This document shows, piece after piece, positions 43,870-57,823 of a stretch of 64,000 bases of DNA. The stretch is from Ceriagrion tenellum. Its lineage: Eukaryota; Arthropoda; Insecta; Odonata; Coenagrionidae. The notes below the pieces were generated by a model. It had not been told where the DNA came from, searched no databases, and saw only the letters and a program-made list of their open reading frames with translations. How positions within the stretch are numbered: position 1 is the first letter of the stretch; the number at the start of each line of letters is the position of its first letter. A program made the translations under genes and the position numbers. The stretch spans positions 88,828,593-88,892,592 of the forward strand of contig OY720639.1 in assembly GCA_963169105.1 (NCBI GenBank), written 5' to 3'.

Positions 43870-45350
43870 ATTACTGATATCACTCTTGGAGTTTCCTGGA
43901 GGTTTATCGGATGAACTCACGCGTTTAGAATTCGGTCCGAAAATGGTTGTGTTCGGCCTGAGCCAAGAAAATTTCGGCTTAATAAATCCAGACCTCGCGG
44001 TGACATCAATTCCGATAGATTTGATTAATTGTTGCGTATGACAAATTGTGGGGGTCTCATATTAGTGTGTCTTCCCCCTCTCGGAGGTTTTGGGAGCCAG
44101 TTCTTTGCGTTCGTGTGGCATTAATTTTCAAATTTGAATCCAAGGGTAAGCCGTTACAGCCTCTCGCATTAGTCCTCAGTTTTCCCCGTGATGGAGATCT
44201 TTTTCTCCCGTTTCATATCTTGCGCTTCCCTTTGGTTCCTCAAGTCATAGAGGTATTGGTGGATCGTTACAAGCGACCATATAAAGAGCTGTGCAACGTC
44301 TCGAATCGAGTGTATTTGTAATTCGAATTTCAGCCATGTTAAGTCAGGCCGAATCAGGAGTAATCGATGGGTTTGAGAGGAAGCTATCAGAATTTCGAGC
44401 CACGGCACCATTTAAAATATGTAATTAAAAAGGAATATGTATGTCTTCGACAGTGTGGCAATCGTCAAGGAAAACCTGGAATTTTCAGGGAATTTCGAAT
44501 TTCTGGAAAAGTCAGGGAAAAGTCAGGGAATTCTCCTGACAGACTGGGAGAAACTGGAATGGAATCCTTGTTATTTTGCTACCATTACCTTTATCGGCCA
44601 GTCCTTCCCGCCCTTTATTTCACAAACTAAAACTAACGTCCGTTGCTGACGTGCATGGAATAAGCCCCATCAGTCCTTGGAATATTCAGTCATGAATCTT
44701 ATTAGTTGTAAATCTTAGTCATTTAGTAGTGAATCAGACGTACAATGTATCTCTTTTGTATATCCTTATTGCGATATTTGCCTTGTGGTGTTAAAATTCA
44801 TGATCACAATGTTTTACACTGATGATTTGAAAATGATAATTGTAAATTCTATTGGAATAAAAAAACACGCATGAACTTCGATTGATTGTGGACAAATATT
44901 TTTTTAATTTCATTTGAATTGAAGGTATAAAATAGTGATTCATAAAAAAACTGGAAACATGACTATCGTCAGAACTCGATAAATCTGTAAAACTACTGAA
45001 TGTGGTGTGATAATTTAAGTGAACTCATTTTTTTGTAAATGAGCCATTTAAACCATTTATGTCAGCACGACACACAGTGATGTTTTCCAAAGGAAGGCAT
45101 ACACACAATTTCGGGTAAAATTTTCACTCTTATTCGGAGTTAAACACCACACAGTGAAACCGTTACAAGCAGGAGGAGGAAGCTGGAATCTCCGGGCTCC
45201 AAAGAATGAAAGTTGTTAACAAGCAAATTGTTCAGCGAGTTATCCATTCCGATCCCTCTTATTTCCCATCCAAAGCCACCTTGAATTATTTTTATGCATG
45301 AAGTGGGGCACATGGAAATGCCGTATATAATTATTAAAGTAGAACTTAAC
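43870..45350. other. No recognisable gene; CAGGGAATT-rich patch
   Basis: Around 44460-44560, GGAAAACCTGGAATTTTCAG and repeated GTCAGGGAAAA resemble subterminal sequence of hAT-like elements, but no second end was found. The rest is AT-rich. Confidence 0.35.
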
Positions 45351-45352
45351 AA

Positions 45353-45456
45353 AAGGGTTGAAATTCGCTATGAAAAAATCATTTGACTTGACCGGGATTC
45401 GAACCCGGATCTCACAATTTCCGGTCAGGTGTGTTAGCCAGTTACACCACCCATCC
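45353..45456 (-). repeat. tRNA-derived SINE
   Basis: The minus strand head 45456-45385 carries box A TGGTGTAACTGG, the anticodon loop CCGGAAA shared with the SINE at 1868, and a perfect T-stem CCGGG/CCCGG around TTCGAAT. The acceptor stem is decayed. The tail AAATGATTTTTTCATAGCG also appears in the loop of the palindrome at 45615. Confidence 0.72.
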
Positions 45457-45614
45457 TGGAAGCCATCTTCCTTCAAGGCGAATTTCGAGGGGGGTCTATT
45501 CGAACTAGATGTTCAGGCCTCAAGTCTACATTGTAGCACATGAGACGAAGTCGTGCTTACAAAGCCACTGTCGCGGTGGATAAACCCAACATTGTCGTTA
45601 TTAAAACGACGAAA

Positions 45615-45805
45615 TTGACAAATTTTCAAACATTGCATGTAACAAATGATATGATACGAAGTCACTCGCACGGGTGCATATACGCCAGGGTTGAAATACG
45701 CGATGAAAAAATCATTTGACATTTCAACCCTGGTGTATATGCACCCGTGGGAGTGACTTCGTACCACATCATTTGTTAAATGCAATGTTTGGAAATTTAA
45801 AACTT
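45615..45805. repeat. Palindrome with SINE tail in its loop
   Basis: Arms of about 75 bp (about 45615-45697 and 45721-45805) are inverted copies (GGGTGCATATACGCCAGGGT and complement). The loop, GATGAAAAAATCATTTGAC, equals the tail junction of the neighbouring SINE (45353-45456). Confidence 0.75.
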
Positions 45806-45809
45806 AACC

Positions 45810-47630
45810 TTATACCTATTTTGAACGATTAAAAAAAAATAAAGTTAGGGAGATTCATGTTTTTCTCACCATGTTTACGTACATAGAAGCGTATATTTCT
45901 TATATCGTATATACCTGGATCCTCAAAATCATTAAGAGTGAACAGAAAAATTATTTTGTTTGTCCTCCGTCATTTGTTTATGCAAAAATATTTTAAAAGA
46001 TTAATTGAAAATGAGAAATTAATTCGGTTTGATTAATTGAATTGAGAATTAATTGAAAAAAATTAACTGAAAATGGGAACTTAATTCGAGGATAGAATAA
46101 TAAATCATGCTTCTTCTTTATAAATAAGAAGTCAACTTTGAATCAGTCTATTCAATCAAGCGCATAAATGACAAAGAAGGATGTGTAATATATTGCATAG
46201 AAAAACTCAGTTTGGAAATTTTGTCACCATCATTTTTATTGCTCTTGTCTCTGTTCTAAATTGACTTACTCAAGCCTGCGAAAATTTGCAATTGCCGAAC
46301 CATGGTGAGCGGAGGCTTCGAAAGTGTCCCGTCGCTCGTAGCAACAAGTGCAAAAACGCCCATCCGGAGGAAAGGTCGAACTAAAATGATACGTCGAAAT
46401 ATCAAGAGAGTACTCGCACAGGGCGCGTTTGTCGGTTTTCCTACTCGCGTACCCAGACCGTAATCTTCCGGGTCCGTTTTTGTGTTAGAGACAACGGCGT
46501 TAGATAAGTTAATTCGCACTCCACTCCATTCATATGCTAATAAAATTGCCCATTTCCCTTCCGCTCCGTGATGCATTGGCCGCTCTCTGCCTGCCTGCGC
46601 AATGTTAGTGCGGAATCGGCTTAGAGGAGGATCACAGAGAGGACGGGTGGAGAGTTTCGACGCTAGTCCAGAAATTATACCCCCCCCCCACACCAGGTGA
46701 ATCCCTGCCCTCCCTCTCCCTCGCTTACACAAACTGTGACCCCCTCCTCCCTCCTCTATCTCATTCCCCTTTCTGTCCGTTAGTCAGTTGGGATTTCGCA
46801 GCGAATGGGGGAGGGGGATGAGGCACCTCCGCTCTTCATTGAGGGAATTAGGGTTAAACCTGCCGTAGGGGAGAGATGGTGACATTTGATTCCGTATGCC
46901 TAATGACAAATGCTTCTGGCTATTTCTTTGACTTCGGCCGTTTTTAGAATGCTCGTTATTTTCCTTAGATTTACTCATTTTTCTGTCCATTTCCTTTCGA
47001 CAGTTCGGGAGTGCGCGTAGTTTTTTTTCAAATCCTCCGCTTTATAGAAATATAACCTTAAAACTGAAGTGTGTCTTTTTTTCAGGAACTATTTGTCGAA
47101 AAATAATTATTTCGAAATTTTTTCACGCATTTAAGTATCGTCACTTCACCGATATTGGACTACTTTCTTCTCTCCTAAAAAACTCATTTTCGCATCTAGA
47201 GATCATCAGCTTCCTTAAGAAATGCATATGAAGTTAACTGTTATCTGTTTTAAGCTTGTTTTCTTGTACGAAATTAAATATTTCAGCATGATGAATTGGG
47301 AGAAAAATCGGAAGAAAGGAATTAATATGAATCCTCTTTATTTCATTATCGAATTTTATTACGTCACGAAAATACGAGAATTTTCATTAAATATTCTAAA
47401 CTTTCCTGAAAATCGGCAATTTTTCGAGGTGTTCCCCCAAATTTGATATTTTTGTAGAATGTATGGTAGAAAATGCCCAATTGGAAATCAAAGAAGAAAT
47501 GATTTTTACAGTGTAAAGACTTCATTTGTGTTGTCGTATAAACAGAAAGAGAAATTATAGAGAGTTTTATGTTGTTATTGCTGATCTAAGATAGCCATGA
47601 AAATACAAATATCTGAAAATTTCAATTAAA
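45810..47630. other. GC-rich island (46.3-46.85 kb), no recognised gene
   Basis: A 158-codon minus-strand frame (46256-46732) crosses the GC-rich island without a domain. The remainder is AT-rich. Confidence 0.4.
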
Positions 47631-47639
47631 TTTCATAGA

Positions 47640-48215
47640 TGAGTATGCTTCTGTAGTATGGAATCCTCACAGTAAGAAACATGTTCAAATATTGGAGAGG
47701 GTACAAAAGAGGTTTTTATGTTATCTATATTATACCCAATATAATGTTTATCCAATGTAAGAAAATTATGTTAGCTACGAAACTTTGGTAAAAGTGTTTA
47801 ATTTTCAATATTTGCAAAAAAGAAGAATCATGTGTGATCTATCTTAATTATATAATTTACTTAATACTGGAGAAAATAGTGACTTAATTAGAAACATTAA
47901 TTTTGTAGTGCCTAGTATAAATGTGAGGTTATCAAGGAAATTTAAGTTGAGCATGGTATAGTCAAACTACTATGAAAACTCACCACTGAATAGAATGATC
48001 CGATCTTTTAACATGTACTGTGATATAATTGATTTATGTCAAAAAAGAAGTCTCTTTTGGAAATTGATAAATGATATAGTTTCTTGATATGTTTCGAAAT
48101 TTCTGTAAAATTCAATTGATTCCAATATGTTTTGTATTTTCTTCTTTTTTGTTTTGTTTGCCCTGTAATTATTTTGTTGGGCAAACGTTAAACTGTATAA
48201 ATAAATAAATAGATT
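47640..48215 (+). pseudogene. LINE reverse transcriptase C-terminal region
   Basis: One frame reads YASVVWNPHSKKHVQILERV, QKRFLCYLYYTQYNVYP, then stops, then YETLVKVFNFQYLQKRRIMC and ENSPLNRMIRSFNMYCDIID. YAS-x-VWNP, LERVQ-x-RF-x-R/CYL and NSPL-x-R are the classic post-palm motifs of Jockey-type elements. At least three stops break it. It ends in an AAATAAATAAATAG-type tail at 48195-48212. Confidence 0.8.
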
Positions 48216-48219
48216 GTAC

Positions 48220-50205
48220 CAAAATAAGATATTTTCGTTAGTAAATAAAAGATGTAGAGCATAAGTTGAGATGAAGAAAGAAATCGTGTGAGGGGGCTTG
48301 GGAATATAGCAGTCAGTAGGATATTCTCTTCCCCTCTTTTCCATTCGAGCCTACCTGACCTCGTGGATCATCCTAATACACTTACATTCTATCTTTTAGA
48401 TGGAAAATGAAACTATTTGGATCTTTTTCGTTTTTATTAGTAAGTTTTATGTTTTCATGTTTCAATTATTCTATTAACTTTATTATGAGTCCAATATTTG
48501 CTAGAATTTCATTTAAAAACGCGCGTTTGCACATTATTTTTGATATTTTATCTGCGTGATAGTTAATGGCTCGCTCTTTTAAATCAATTTATTGGTCAGA
48601 ATCACCTTATTTACGACCTTCATATTAGCCGTATCCTCAGATTCGGATTTCAAATGCTATTCCTTTTTCTTTCTTCTTTTTCAGTCCTGTTTTTTTGCTA
48701 GTACGGAATAATCGAGTAGTTGATTTATTTATAACAGTGATAAAAATTTATTTAATGTTCGCAGTTACAAGTCTAATTACGAACATTGTGGCAAATCCTA
48801 ATCGCGTGAAAACTATTTAGTCAGTCATAAAATCCATGTTCTAGGCAGTGTTAAGCCACTATAGCGGCGCTCGGACCTCCACCCATGACCTTTACATTAG
48901 CGAGTGGGGGATTTACTACCGCCACCGATATCGATGAGCTTAGTTTTTCATGAATGTGAGACCGTGGCGCTGAGAAACCCTCCAGGCACTCGCATGATCT
49001 GTTTCCCGCTCTGGCGCTAATCGAGTTCCCCCATGATACCCTTGTGTACCTAAACTAATAAAGTCAGGGTTCTTTTTTTACCGACTTATTTCATCATTTT
49101 TATGAGTAAACAATAGTTTTAGCATCAGAATGTCAGTTTTCTACGTATTTGATTTCTCTTTTGGTGGCACAATCAACACAAAAATAAGTTGCAATGAAAG
49201 AACAGTCCTGATCAGTCGGCATTCAGTCACACTTAATATGTAGAGCGAGTAATTCTTTGAAGTGTTGGTATCGTTGGGCAGTTATGCAGTCTACTTCCAG
49301 TTGGGAGACTCATAAAAATTTTCTGCGTCAAAATATGTCATCTTTTGCCCGAAAATGTGAAAACAGATTTTTTAGAAAACGCGTAAAGTGTATTTGCCCA
49401 GAAATGGAAATATGTGTGGAAATGAAATGGAAAGTGTGGTACTTCTCGTTAAATCCTAGATCAGTCAAGAATTGACCTCTACATTTTTCTTTACTTTTGT
49501 GATCTTTATACCTGATAATTTACCTTACATCCATTATTATTAGAGGAATTTACGGTCATAAGAATTCATTCATTTTTTATTACGACTGTTCACGTTGAAA
49601 ATGCAAAGTTTCTACAACTTATCACCACCACATTTTTACCTTGTGTGTTGAAAAGCGTCGAGTCTTAATTTTGACCTATGTGAAGCAAAGGTTAAATTTT
49701 CAGTATCTAAATAAATTGGATTAGGTACAATTGCCGAGAAATAGTGTATTAAGTCACGGATGTTCAAATGTTCTTACCATTATTTCGAAAATATAGTATG
49801 GGGAAGTTCCCTGTAGCGTCGTTTCTCAGGATCCAGCCTTTAGGTTTTCTCATGAGGAAAATACGATAATTGGGCAAATATTTCTCAGTATATTCTGATC
49901 GCTATGTTATTGTAGGTTTCCGAAGCATGAAAATAATCTGGAATTCTTAAAGTGAGTAAGAGTAAATTTGTTCACAAGTTTCTAAATCGCTTAAAATGGT
50001 CGTTCAGAGCTTCCGCGGAGTCTGGTTTGATCAGATAACTCAATTTATTACCCCCGCGCTGCGCGATTAGATCACAATAATAGAATATCGTAGTTGTGAC
50101 ACATTGTGTGGCCTATTATTGAATCCCGTTAACGGAATAGAGTGAAGACTTTATGGCCGAGCGTGTTTCAGCGATCTGATTCATCTAGCCCCGCTTATGC
50201 GGTAA
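48220..50205. other. No recognisable gene
   Basis: AT-rich. The longest frames (about 70-100 codons) have no domain. Confidence 0.4.
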
Positions 50206-50207
50206 GA

Positions 50208-50210
<3 letters not shown>

Positions 50211-50271
<61 letters not shown>
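50211..50271. repeat. (TA)n microsatellite
   Basis: About 60 bp of uninterrupted TA. Confidence 0.98.
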
Positions 50272-50274
<3 letters not shown>

Positions 50275-50465
50275 ACAATTCCCTGTGGTGTAAAACGTGT
50301 GTGAAGAGAAATAGGAGTGTTACTGAGTGTTTACTCAATTTTTTCTTATAATAATAAATAAAATAATTTAAAAAATAAAGCAAATAGCTTTTTTTGTCGA
50401 TTCATGCACAGTACAGAAATGATAGTTTTTTTTATAAGTAGACAGGGGGCTACTGGATTTGATTA

Positions 50466-50488
50466 TATTATATATATATATATATATT
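50466..50488. repeat. (TA)n microsatellite, short
   Basis: About 20 bp of TA. Confidence 0.9.
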
Positions 50489-50644
50489 AAAGAAAAGGAA
50501 ATAAATTTAGAAATATAAGCTTGCAACCACCCGAAAGCTTCCGAGAGCAGTGGACACCGAGCTAGCCATGGCTGGCCTTTCTGTGAGTGTCCACTGATAT
50601 ACCTTTCTATCCCTCCCCAACCTCAACGCCTCGTTGCTAGCTTT

Positions 50645-50668
50645 TATATATATGTATGTATATATATG

Positions 50669-50748
<80 letters not shown>
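50645..50748. repeat. (TA)n microsatellite with TG/CA interruptions
   Basis: About 100 bp, mostly TA. Confidence 0.97.
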
Positions 50749-50749
<1 letters not shown>

Positions 50750-50789
50750 ACTTGGCGAAAAACACTTGTAGTGCACAGATATAAAAAAA

Positions 50790-51393
<604 letters not shown>

Positions 51394-51423
51394 TATTCGT
51401 CACTTAAGTGATCCTAAGTGCAG

Positions 51424-51424
<1 letters not shown>

Positions 51425-51516
<92 letters not shown>

Positions 51517-51517
51517 T
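51425..51517. repeat. (TA)n(CA)n microsatellite
   Basis: TA run (51425-51501) followed by CA (51502-51517), directly at the tail of the SINE fragment at 51523. Confidence 0.97.
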
Positions 51518-51522
51518 AAATT

Positions 51523-51590
51523 CGACTGGACCGGGAATCGAACCACGGACCTTTGGATTTCATGTGTTCCTATCCACTTTCTTTCTACCT
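51523..51590 (-). repeat. tRNA-derived SINE, truncated
   Basis: The minus strand ends GGTTCGATTCCCGGTCCAGT then GAATTTATGTGTGTG. The 3' half of the tRNA-like head matches 38398-38470; the 5' half has decayed. Its tail leads straight into the CA/TA microsatellite. Confidence 0.6.
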
Positions 51591-51689
51591 TTATGTTTGA
51601 ACCTTTATTTGTACGTATTTGCCGCTGAGCGGTCTGAGTGAATGAACGAACGATTTTATATACATACATATATATATATTTTTTTTTTT

Positions 51690-51950
51690 TTTTCACACAC
51701 ACACTCCCTTCTTTCCATTGTTTCCTATAATCTTCTCTGTTCACAGATCTGTATTATTTCACCATTCGTTCTCCTGTCTATCCATCTTGTACGCGGCATT
51801 CTTCTCCATATCTACACGTCTACTGATTCTAAATGTTTTCAATCCCTTTTAACGACGGTCAACTCTTGCTTCCGTACAGTAACGTGCTCCAGACAGTGTT
51901 TTGACAATTTTTTCCTTGCGTTAATATCCTGTGAAAAAGCCATTTTTTTT
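51690..51950 (-). pseudogene. LINE reverse transcriptase fragment (badly decayed)
   Basis: On the minus strand, in shifting frames, GARYCTEARVDRR, then a MEKNAAYKMDRQENE-like stretch, follow the post-palm order seen at 24590 (YG-x-E ... W-x-x-RM ... WTDR-x-TNEE). Frameshifts are many. Confidence 0.4.
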
Positions 51951-52029
51951 AAATGTATGCTCTCGCTTATTCGGGATCGCGTTATCGGGCAACGAGTTGC
52001 CGTTGTTTATTTAGAGAATCACTTTCATG

Positions 52030-54040
52030 GGTACACCTTGTTCTTCCTTATATCATGATCTCAAAAATGAAAAGGTTTTTGTTCGCTTTCCACAGAAATA
52101 GTTTTATTTTCTGACCTGGTTTCCACATTAGCTATTGCGGCGTATTCCCACACGAAAATGACAATAAACAAGATCATTCAAACTTAAACAAATATATTCT
52201 CAATATTCAAAAATAAATTAAATGTAACAAAAGATAATTGATGCGGGGGCCGAAGGTCCACCATTTACGGTACTACAACAAGGTGAAGGCGGAAGGCGGA
52301 AGTGCAGGTGCAGACAGGCAAGTAGAAGAGATGAGCAGCGGTGTGGCAGGGAAGGCATGGTGAGGCGTGGTGGCAGAGGCGTGCAAGAGCATTCGGGCGA
52401 AGGCTGGCAGCGAAGGCGTTGCAAAGCATGCAGGCGAGATGATCAGCGGTCCAGAGAAGAGAGCGAGGTCCGCTGCCGGCCGTTGTCCAGAAAAGCGAGA
52501 TGTCCGCTACCGGCTGAGGTTCAGGAAAAAAGAGGTCCGCTGCGGGCTGTGGTTTAGGAAAGAGAGAGCGGTGCTCGTACTGTCTTTGTACATTCCAAGG
52601 GCGAAAGAGGGGAAGAGAGGGATAGGATATACAACTCCACCGAGAGACAATACACAGAAAACAGAAAACAAAAAAATGAGAGAAATTAATTTCTGGCGCC
52701 AATACTAAACAGCTATGTCTTATTCGAGGTAAAAATACAAACATATTGCAAACTTGTATATCCTTTTGTAAAGGATCGGGGGAGGAGGAAGGAAATGGTG
52801 GAAGGTGGGGAAGGAATGACAAAAGATGACGTAATCGGAGGGGCGGGTTGGGTTGAAGGTTTGTTTCGCACTGGCTGAATTAACGTAAAGGTTTTGGAAC
52901 ATAGAGGAGGAGTGAAGGTTAGATTGGAGCAGGCTATTATAAAATTGGTGAGTCAAACAAAAAAAAACAGATAATCATTGACATTGGATACATTTTTGTT
53001 TTTACACCCAGATGAAATTTCATATTGCTCCATCAAGTCGAGCCTTTTCCCCTTGCATCGAGTATGTAGTACATTGGCATTAAATTTACTATAATGGTTA
53101 TTGTCTAAATGAAGTTTAGCAAAAAGTTTTATGTTTGCAATATGTGTGTATTTTTTACCTTGAAAATGAGATAGCTAATGTCGAAATCAGGTTTGAAAAT
53201 AAAATTATTTTTGTGGAAAGTGAACGAAAACCTTTTCATTTTTAAGATCACGATATCTGTAGTGCATTTCCACAAAATGTTGCCGGATACTCTAAACTTA
53301 ATTGTTCTTCCTTGTACCCAGGATTATAAATGGGATACTTATTATAAAGAGCTGAAATAATTATTATTACCTCAATGCAAGCAAAAAAAATCCTCCTCCG
53401 CAGTGTATTGATACGTCAAAGCGTCTCTCACGTTTTGGTTTGTTTCGCCTTGTGTTTTTTCATTCCAGCAGATGCTTCGTGGAGATTTTTTCCGTAGCAT
53501 AAATTCTTCATTTTGGAGGCGTTATCTGTTTTTCCTGCTCGCGTCACGTTTATATACTCTGCCTACCTTGGCTTAACGATTTCCCATAACTGCCAAAGCT
53601 GTGGCAGGTTTACAATTTTCCTTATATATTTTCCCCTCGGGAGCTAGCCAGATATATTCGCAGTGGCACATATATCAGAGGGTTGCTACGCTCGGCCCCC
53701 CCCCCTTAATGCATGTTTTCTTTTTTTTACTCTGGGGTCCAAATAGACTCGGTTCATATCCACCCTATCCGCCGTTCATTTCCCTCGTTGAGTCGATATT
53801 AAGTGTCCTCGAGAGAGAGGTGCAAGTATTACGTGTCCCGGTGCCTCTCGATGAGATCTCCAGGAACTTTTGAGGCGTTCATCAAAACATCTTACTGCCA
53901 TAAAGTTTCTTCGTATTTGTAGCCGATAGAATACGTTCACTCAATTTTCTGAACTCTTTTCTCCGCTCTTTTCCTGTTTGACTACGTTCGATAATCCTTA
54001 AAACTGTACTTTATCAGAGTTTTCTTCGTAATTTAGGAAA
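52030..54040. other. GA-rich minisatellite-like stretch (52.2-52.7 kb), no recognised gene
   Basis: GTCCGCTGCCGG- and GTCCGCTACCGG-type units of roughly 33-50 bp recur between about 52450 and 52560. The 185-codon minus-strand frame over it is composition-driven. A palindromic TGGCGCCA at 52695 could mimic a primer-binding site, but no LTR was found. The rest holds nothing recognised. Confidence 0.4.
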
Positions 54041-54047
54041 AAAATAT

Positions 54048-54425
54048 GTTCCCCACTGTTTATTTTTGCTATCCGTTGAAAAAAATGTTCACTTTTTGAA
54101 AGTTTGTGCTAATTTGCTTGATAGTAAGCAAAATTGTCATCTTTTCTAGCTTTCGAGTATAAGGGCAAAGAACCACATAGAATACTTCACAAACAGGAAG
54201 AACTAGAGGGATAGGGATTATCCTGAGGTACAATGGGTTAGTGAAGGATATAAATGAAGGAAAAATAGAGGATGAAATTGGTGAAAAAAAATCGACCCAT
54301 TAAGAATGTGTTCCCCACTGTTTATTTTTGCTATTCGTTGAAAAAATTGTCCACTTTTTTAAAGTTATTGCCAATTTGCTGGATAGTCTGCAAAAAAACC
54401 ATCTTTTGTAGCTTCCGCGCCAAGT
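54048..54425 (+). repeat. Direct duplication of about 115 bp
   Basis: TGTTCCCCACTGTTTATTTT starts units near 54047 and 54309. Both continue TTGCTAT(C/T)CGTTGAAAAAA and AATTTGCT(T/G)GATAGT, diverged by scattered changes and small indels. The units are separated by about 145 bp. Confidence 0.75.
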
Positions 54426-54429
54426 GCGG

Positions 54430-55730
54430 CCTTCATTGCTTACGGTTTTGGCGCTTTACCGGTCACTTTTGACACATTTTTGCGTGTATACCACCAGAGA
54501 AACCAAAGCCTAGTGACACTCTTTGCTCTCTTTCACTGTATTATTTAAGCTAGCCCTTGCTAAAGGAATACCTCGAGAGCCAGCCTACCTTAACGCGCGA
54601 ACCAGAACTAGAAGGTAAATACGGTTTAGTGATACCCTGGGACGCAGGGAATACTCTTCTTAGATATTATTAAATTCCTTCGATATTAAAAACTTTTAAT
54701 TCCAGCAGTAAGGTGTACCTTTTTTTTTAGTAAGTAGTTACCAAAAATAAAATTTTAAGACCGTACCAAAAAACAAAAGAGCAATGATATTGCCGAGAGC
54801 GCAATCGGACATTCGCGTATGTTACGTTGATAATCTTTGTTAAGTTGACTCAACTTCAACAAATAGGAATTTAAAGGTGGTTGGAGCGATAATAGCATAT
54901 GTACAGATTTGCGTGAAACTTCTCATAGGTGTGCTCATTAGTAATATCTATCGTCAAAAGTAAAAATAACAATTGCATGTACCGATTGCGTTTCTTGGAA
55001 TATTAATGCTATTTCAACACGTAGCCTTGTGCTACTTGGCATAAGTTTCAAAATAATTCGATGGCTCAGGTACAGATTTCCTCCTAAATACCATACCATA
55101 CATTTAATATTATTGTAATGTTTCGTTATAAATGTGAAGTTATCAGACGTAATAAAAAACACGTCTTCACAGAATATTTTCGCTAAACAAGCCAAAACTT
55201 GAACGACGCTTTGAGGAATCAGTACACTACAGAGAAGGGATTTTATTGCTTCTCCTGAGGCAATGATAATTATTTCAAGGCTTTTTATTACTTATCCCTT
55301 TTTTAAATTTCGAAACACAAAAAGTGAATATCCATAGATGTGATTTTCACAATAAGCAACGGCAACTCGTTGTCCGATATCATAATCCCGTATTAACGAG
55401 AGCATGCATTTTCCGAAAAAAATCACTTTTAGATCGGATGTCAACTTTAAGAAAAACTTTTCAAATTACTGTTTGGAGCCAGTTACTGTTTGAAAGCAGT
55501 AGTTGTACCGTTTTGAATTTCGCGAAGTAAACACAAGTCATAAGAACCCTACAATTGTGACGAAAATTTTAAAATATAATTCTTGTTGCATTAATATTAC
55601 AACTCTAACGGCAATTTTTACGAACATTCTGATGTGTATGTGTGAAGTTTGGCTCAAGAATTTTTTCCTTCGATTTATTTAAAGTTTCATTTAAATTGAC
55701 AGTCAATGACTCACGATTCGCGCTTCAACC
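54430..55730. other. No recognisable gene
   Basis: AT-rich, short frames only. Confidence 0.4.
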
Positions 55731-55734
55731 ACCT

Positions 55735-55925
55735 TAAGAACCGGAGGTTGTGCACCAAGATATTTGTAAGTGTAATAGAAGCAAAAGATGTGTGTATGGA
55801 TGGAACAGTATGAATTAATCGAAGGAGATTCAGCCTTTTGGAGAGCCATCACCGAGAATGGCTGTCATTTGACCGTGCGTCCCCCGAAAGGGAACGGCGT
55901 GATGCGTATATATAATTAAATGTAC
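55735..55925 (+). mobile_element. LINE 3' end (same family as 25546-26345)
   Basis: The terminal codons read CVWMEQYELIEGDSAFWRAI, TENGCHL, stop at 55871. The 3' region has a CCCGAAAGGGAACGGCGTGATG block matching the GGAAGGAAACGGCGTGATG of the 25546 copy, and ends in a TATA-rich tail. Confidence 0.7.
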
Positions 55926-55929
55926 CTCT

Positions 55930-57790
55930 ATATGTTCATTTAAAAAAGATGATCTAAGCATTATTTCTTCTTAGTTGAACCCTTCTAGTGCTATTTACGT
56001 TTTGATTTATTTGCGCAAAACTATTTTTGATGCAGCTTCTGACGATAGATAATTTTTAACCTTTGACATCTTCTGCCATTAAAGGAAAATGTAATTGCCT
56101 GAGTGAGTTAATTTGACTTTATATGAAAATTAAAAAAAAAACTAAAAAGTATTTTGGGGTCAGTTATTGGAATGGAAAAGCCATTATCATCTTGTTCATT
56201 AAAATTATTTTTGATCCAAATAATTTTCAGTCTGTTTTTCAATTACTTTTGTTCTATAATTTACTAATATTTGATTGAAAAAGTTAATGTAAAAAAACCG
56301 TCATTTTGTCGAAGCTTTTACCGAATCCCGTCTAAATGATTCTTAATTGGCGTTGAAAAATCTCTCTATTTTTACTATGGTTGATTTTGCGGAATGCGTG
56401 CATGAAATCGGACATATTCTTTAACTTTTGCGAGACCCTTGAAGACGCATCATAAAAAAATGTATTATATGCCTTCCGGTCAACTTGTGTTGAAACTCTT
56501 CCCTTTTTACGCGGGGAATTTTCTGTGCACTGCATCGGAAAAAATTGCTCAAATCTTTTTTTAGCAATCGCGCGGGTATGGTATGGAATCGATGCTGAGA
56601 ACTCCCTTGAAAGGTTAAAAATAAATAAACAAACACCGCGAGCATCGTCGTCACAGCTTCGCGTCTGGTCTGCTCAGATATCACTTTGTTTTCGATCGGG
56701 TAATCGCTTTAACAATTGCGAAACGTTGAGCCCCCGCGGCGTGGCATTGTGCCTCGTATAGAAGCAGTGGGTGGGCGGGCTTAATATGTGTTACGCCGCG
56801 GCGTGCGCTCGTGGGCTATGAAGCTTGGGAGGGGGCGATAGCGTCTGTTTTCGAGGGGAGTGGGGCACTTTGGGGGCGGGAGGCGTTTACGGGTGGGATT
56901 ACTTGCCGTGGCGGAGGGTGACGCAACCGCATGAATGAATTTTGGCTTCGGTTCTCAGCCTCCCCTCCCTCCACACTCCGCCCCATATTTCAAATGTTTT
57001 CTCGCCCGCGACTCTCCGTGCCAATCAGCCGTCGCAGACGCGCTTTGGGGCCGTGGAGGATTTGAGGATTCGCTCGGATTGTATTTCGTCGCCTGTCCCG
57101 TCGTTTTCCATACCTCTGATATCCCTCCGCCGGACGTTAAACAGTCCCCGCGTCATGCGGCGACGCCGGATCGAAAAAATTAGGTCTGTTCTCTCCTGTT
57201 ATTTTTACTGATTGACTCCTATCTCCTTCTACAGATACGAGATCGTCGCGTAGTTAAAGGGATTAGTTTTTAGGGACGACTTTGTGCGGATTTTTTGTGT
57301 GTACCGAGTGAAGCCGATCACTTTAATCACTGGGAAGTTACTTTTTGAAGCCTGACTCCAGGCAGAATACTGATAATAATTTAATATCCCACGGTAAACG
57401 GAAGGTTGCGAACATTTTTCGTTCGGGAAACGTGCATGAAATCCAAAGCACTCGCGAGCCAAAGTTAATTTCCCCATAAGAAATTATGGATACTCAGATG
57501 ATTCATTATTTATATCAAATCTCTCTTTAGAAATAAATTACCCAAAGTTAATGATGCAAAAAGGGAAAATTCACCTACATTATATATTTAAAAATATTCA
57601 TGGCTAGTGCTAGGGAGTCGAGAGAACGGAAAGGGAATAGGTGGATAGCACTCTCTATTTAAATTCTCTGGGTAATTAGATAAATACTTCTAAAGTCATT
57701 TTTATAGTGTTTTTATTGTAATAGTTTTAATAAGTTCAATAGATTCAGGCAAATTACAATTAAAGTTCGCCACGGTGAACACAACAGAGT
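55930..57790. other. GC/CpG-rich island (56.5-57.2 kb), no recognised gene
   Basis: Frames of 78-92 codons overlap through the island. The upstream and downstream parts are AT-rich. The island could be regulatory. Confidence 0.4.
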
Positions 57791-57823
57791 TGCCCTTTTT
57801 TTTCAAGCTTTAATTTACATTTC

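Noticed and set aside
52690..52705. TGGCGCCA as a retrovirus-like primer-binding site
   Set aside because: The octamer is its own complement and no LTR pair, polypurine tract or gag/pol frame lies near it.
52265..52822. 185-codon minus-strand frame over a GA-rich repeat
   Set aside because: Composition-driven; the underlying plus strand is a minisatellite-like purine stretch.
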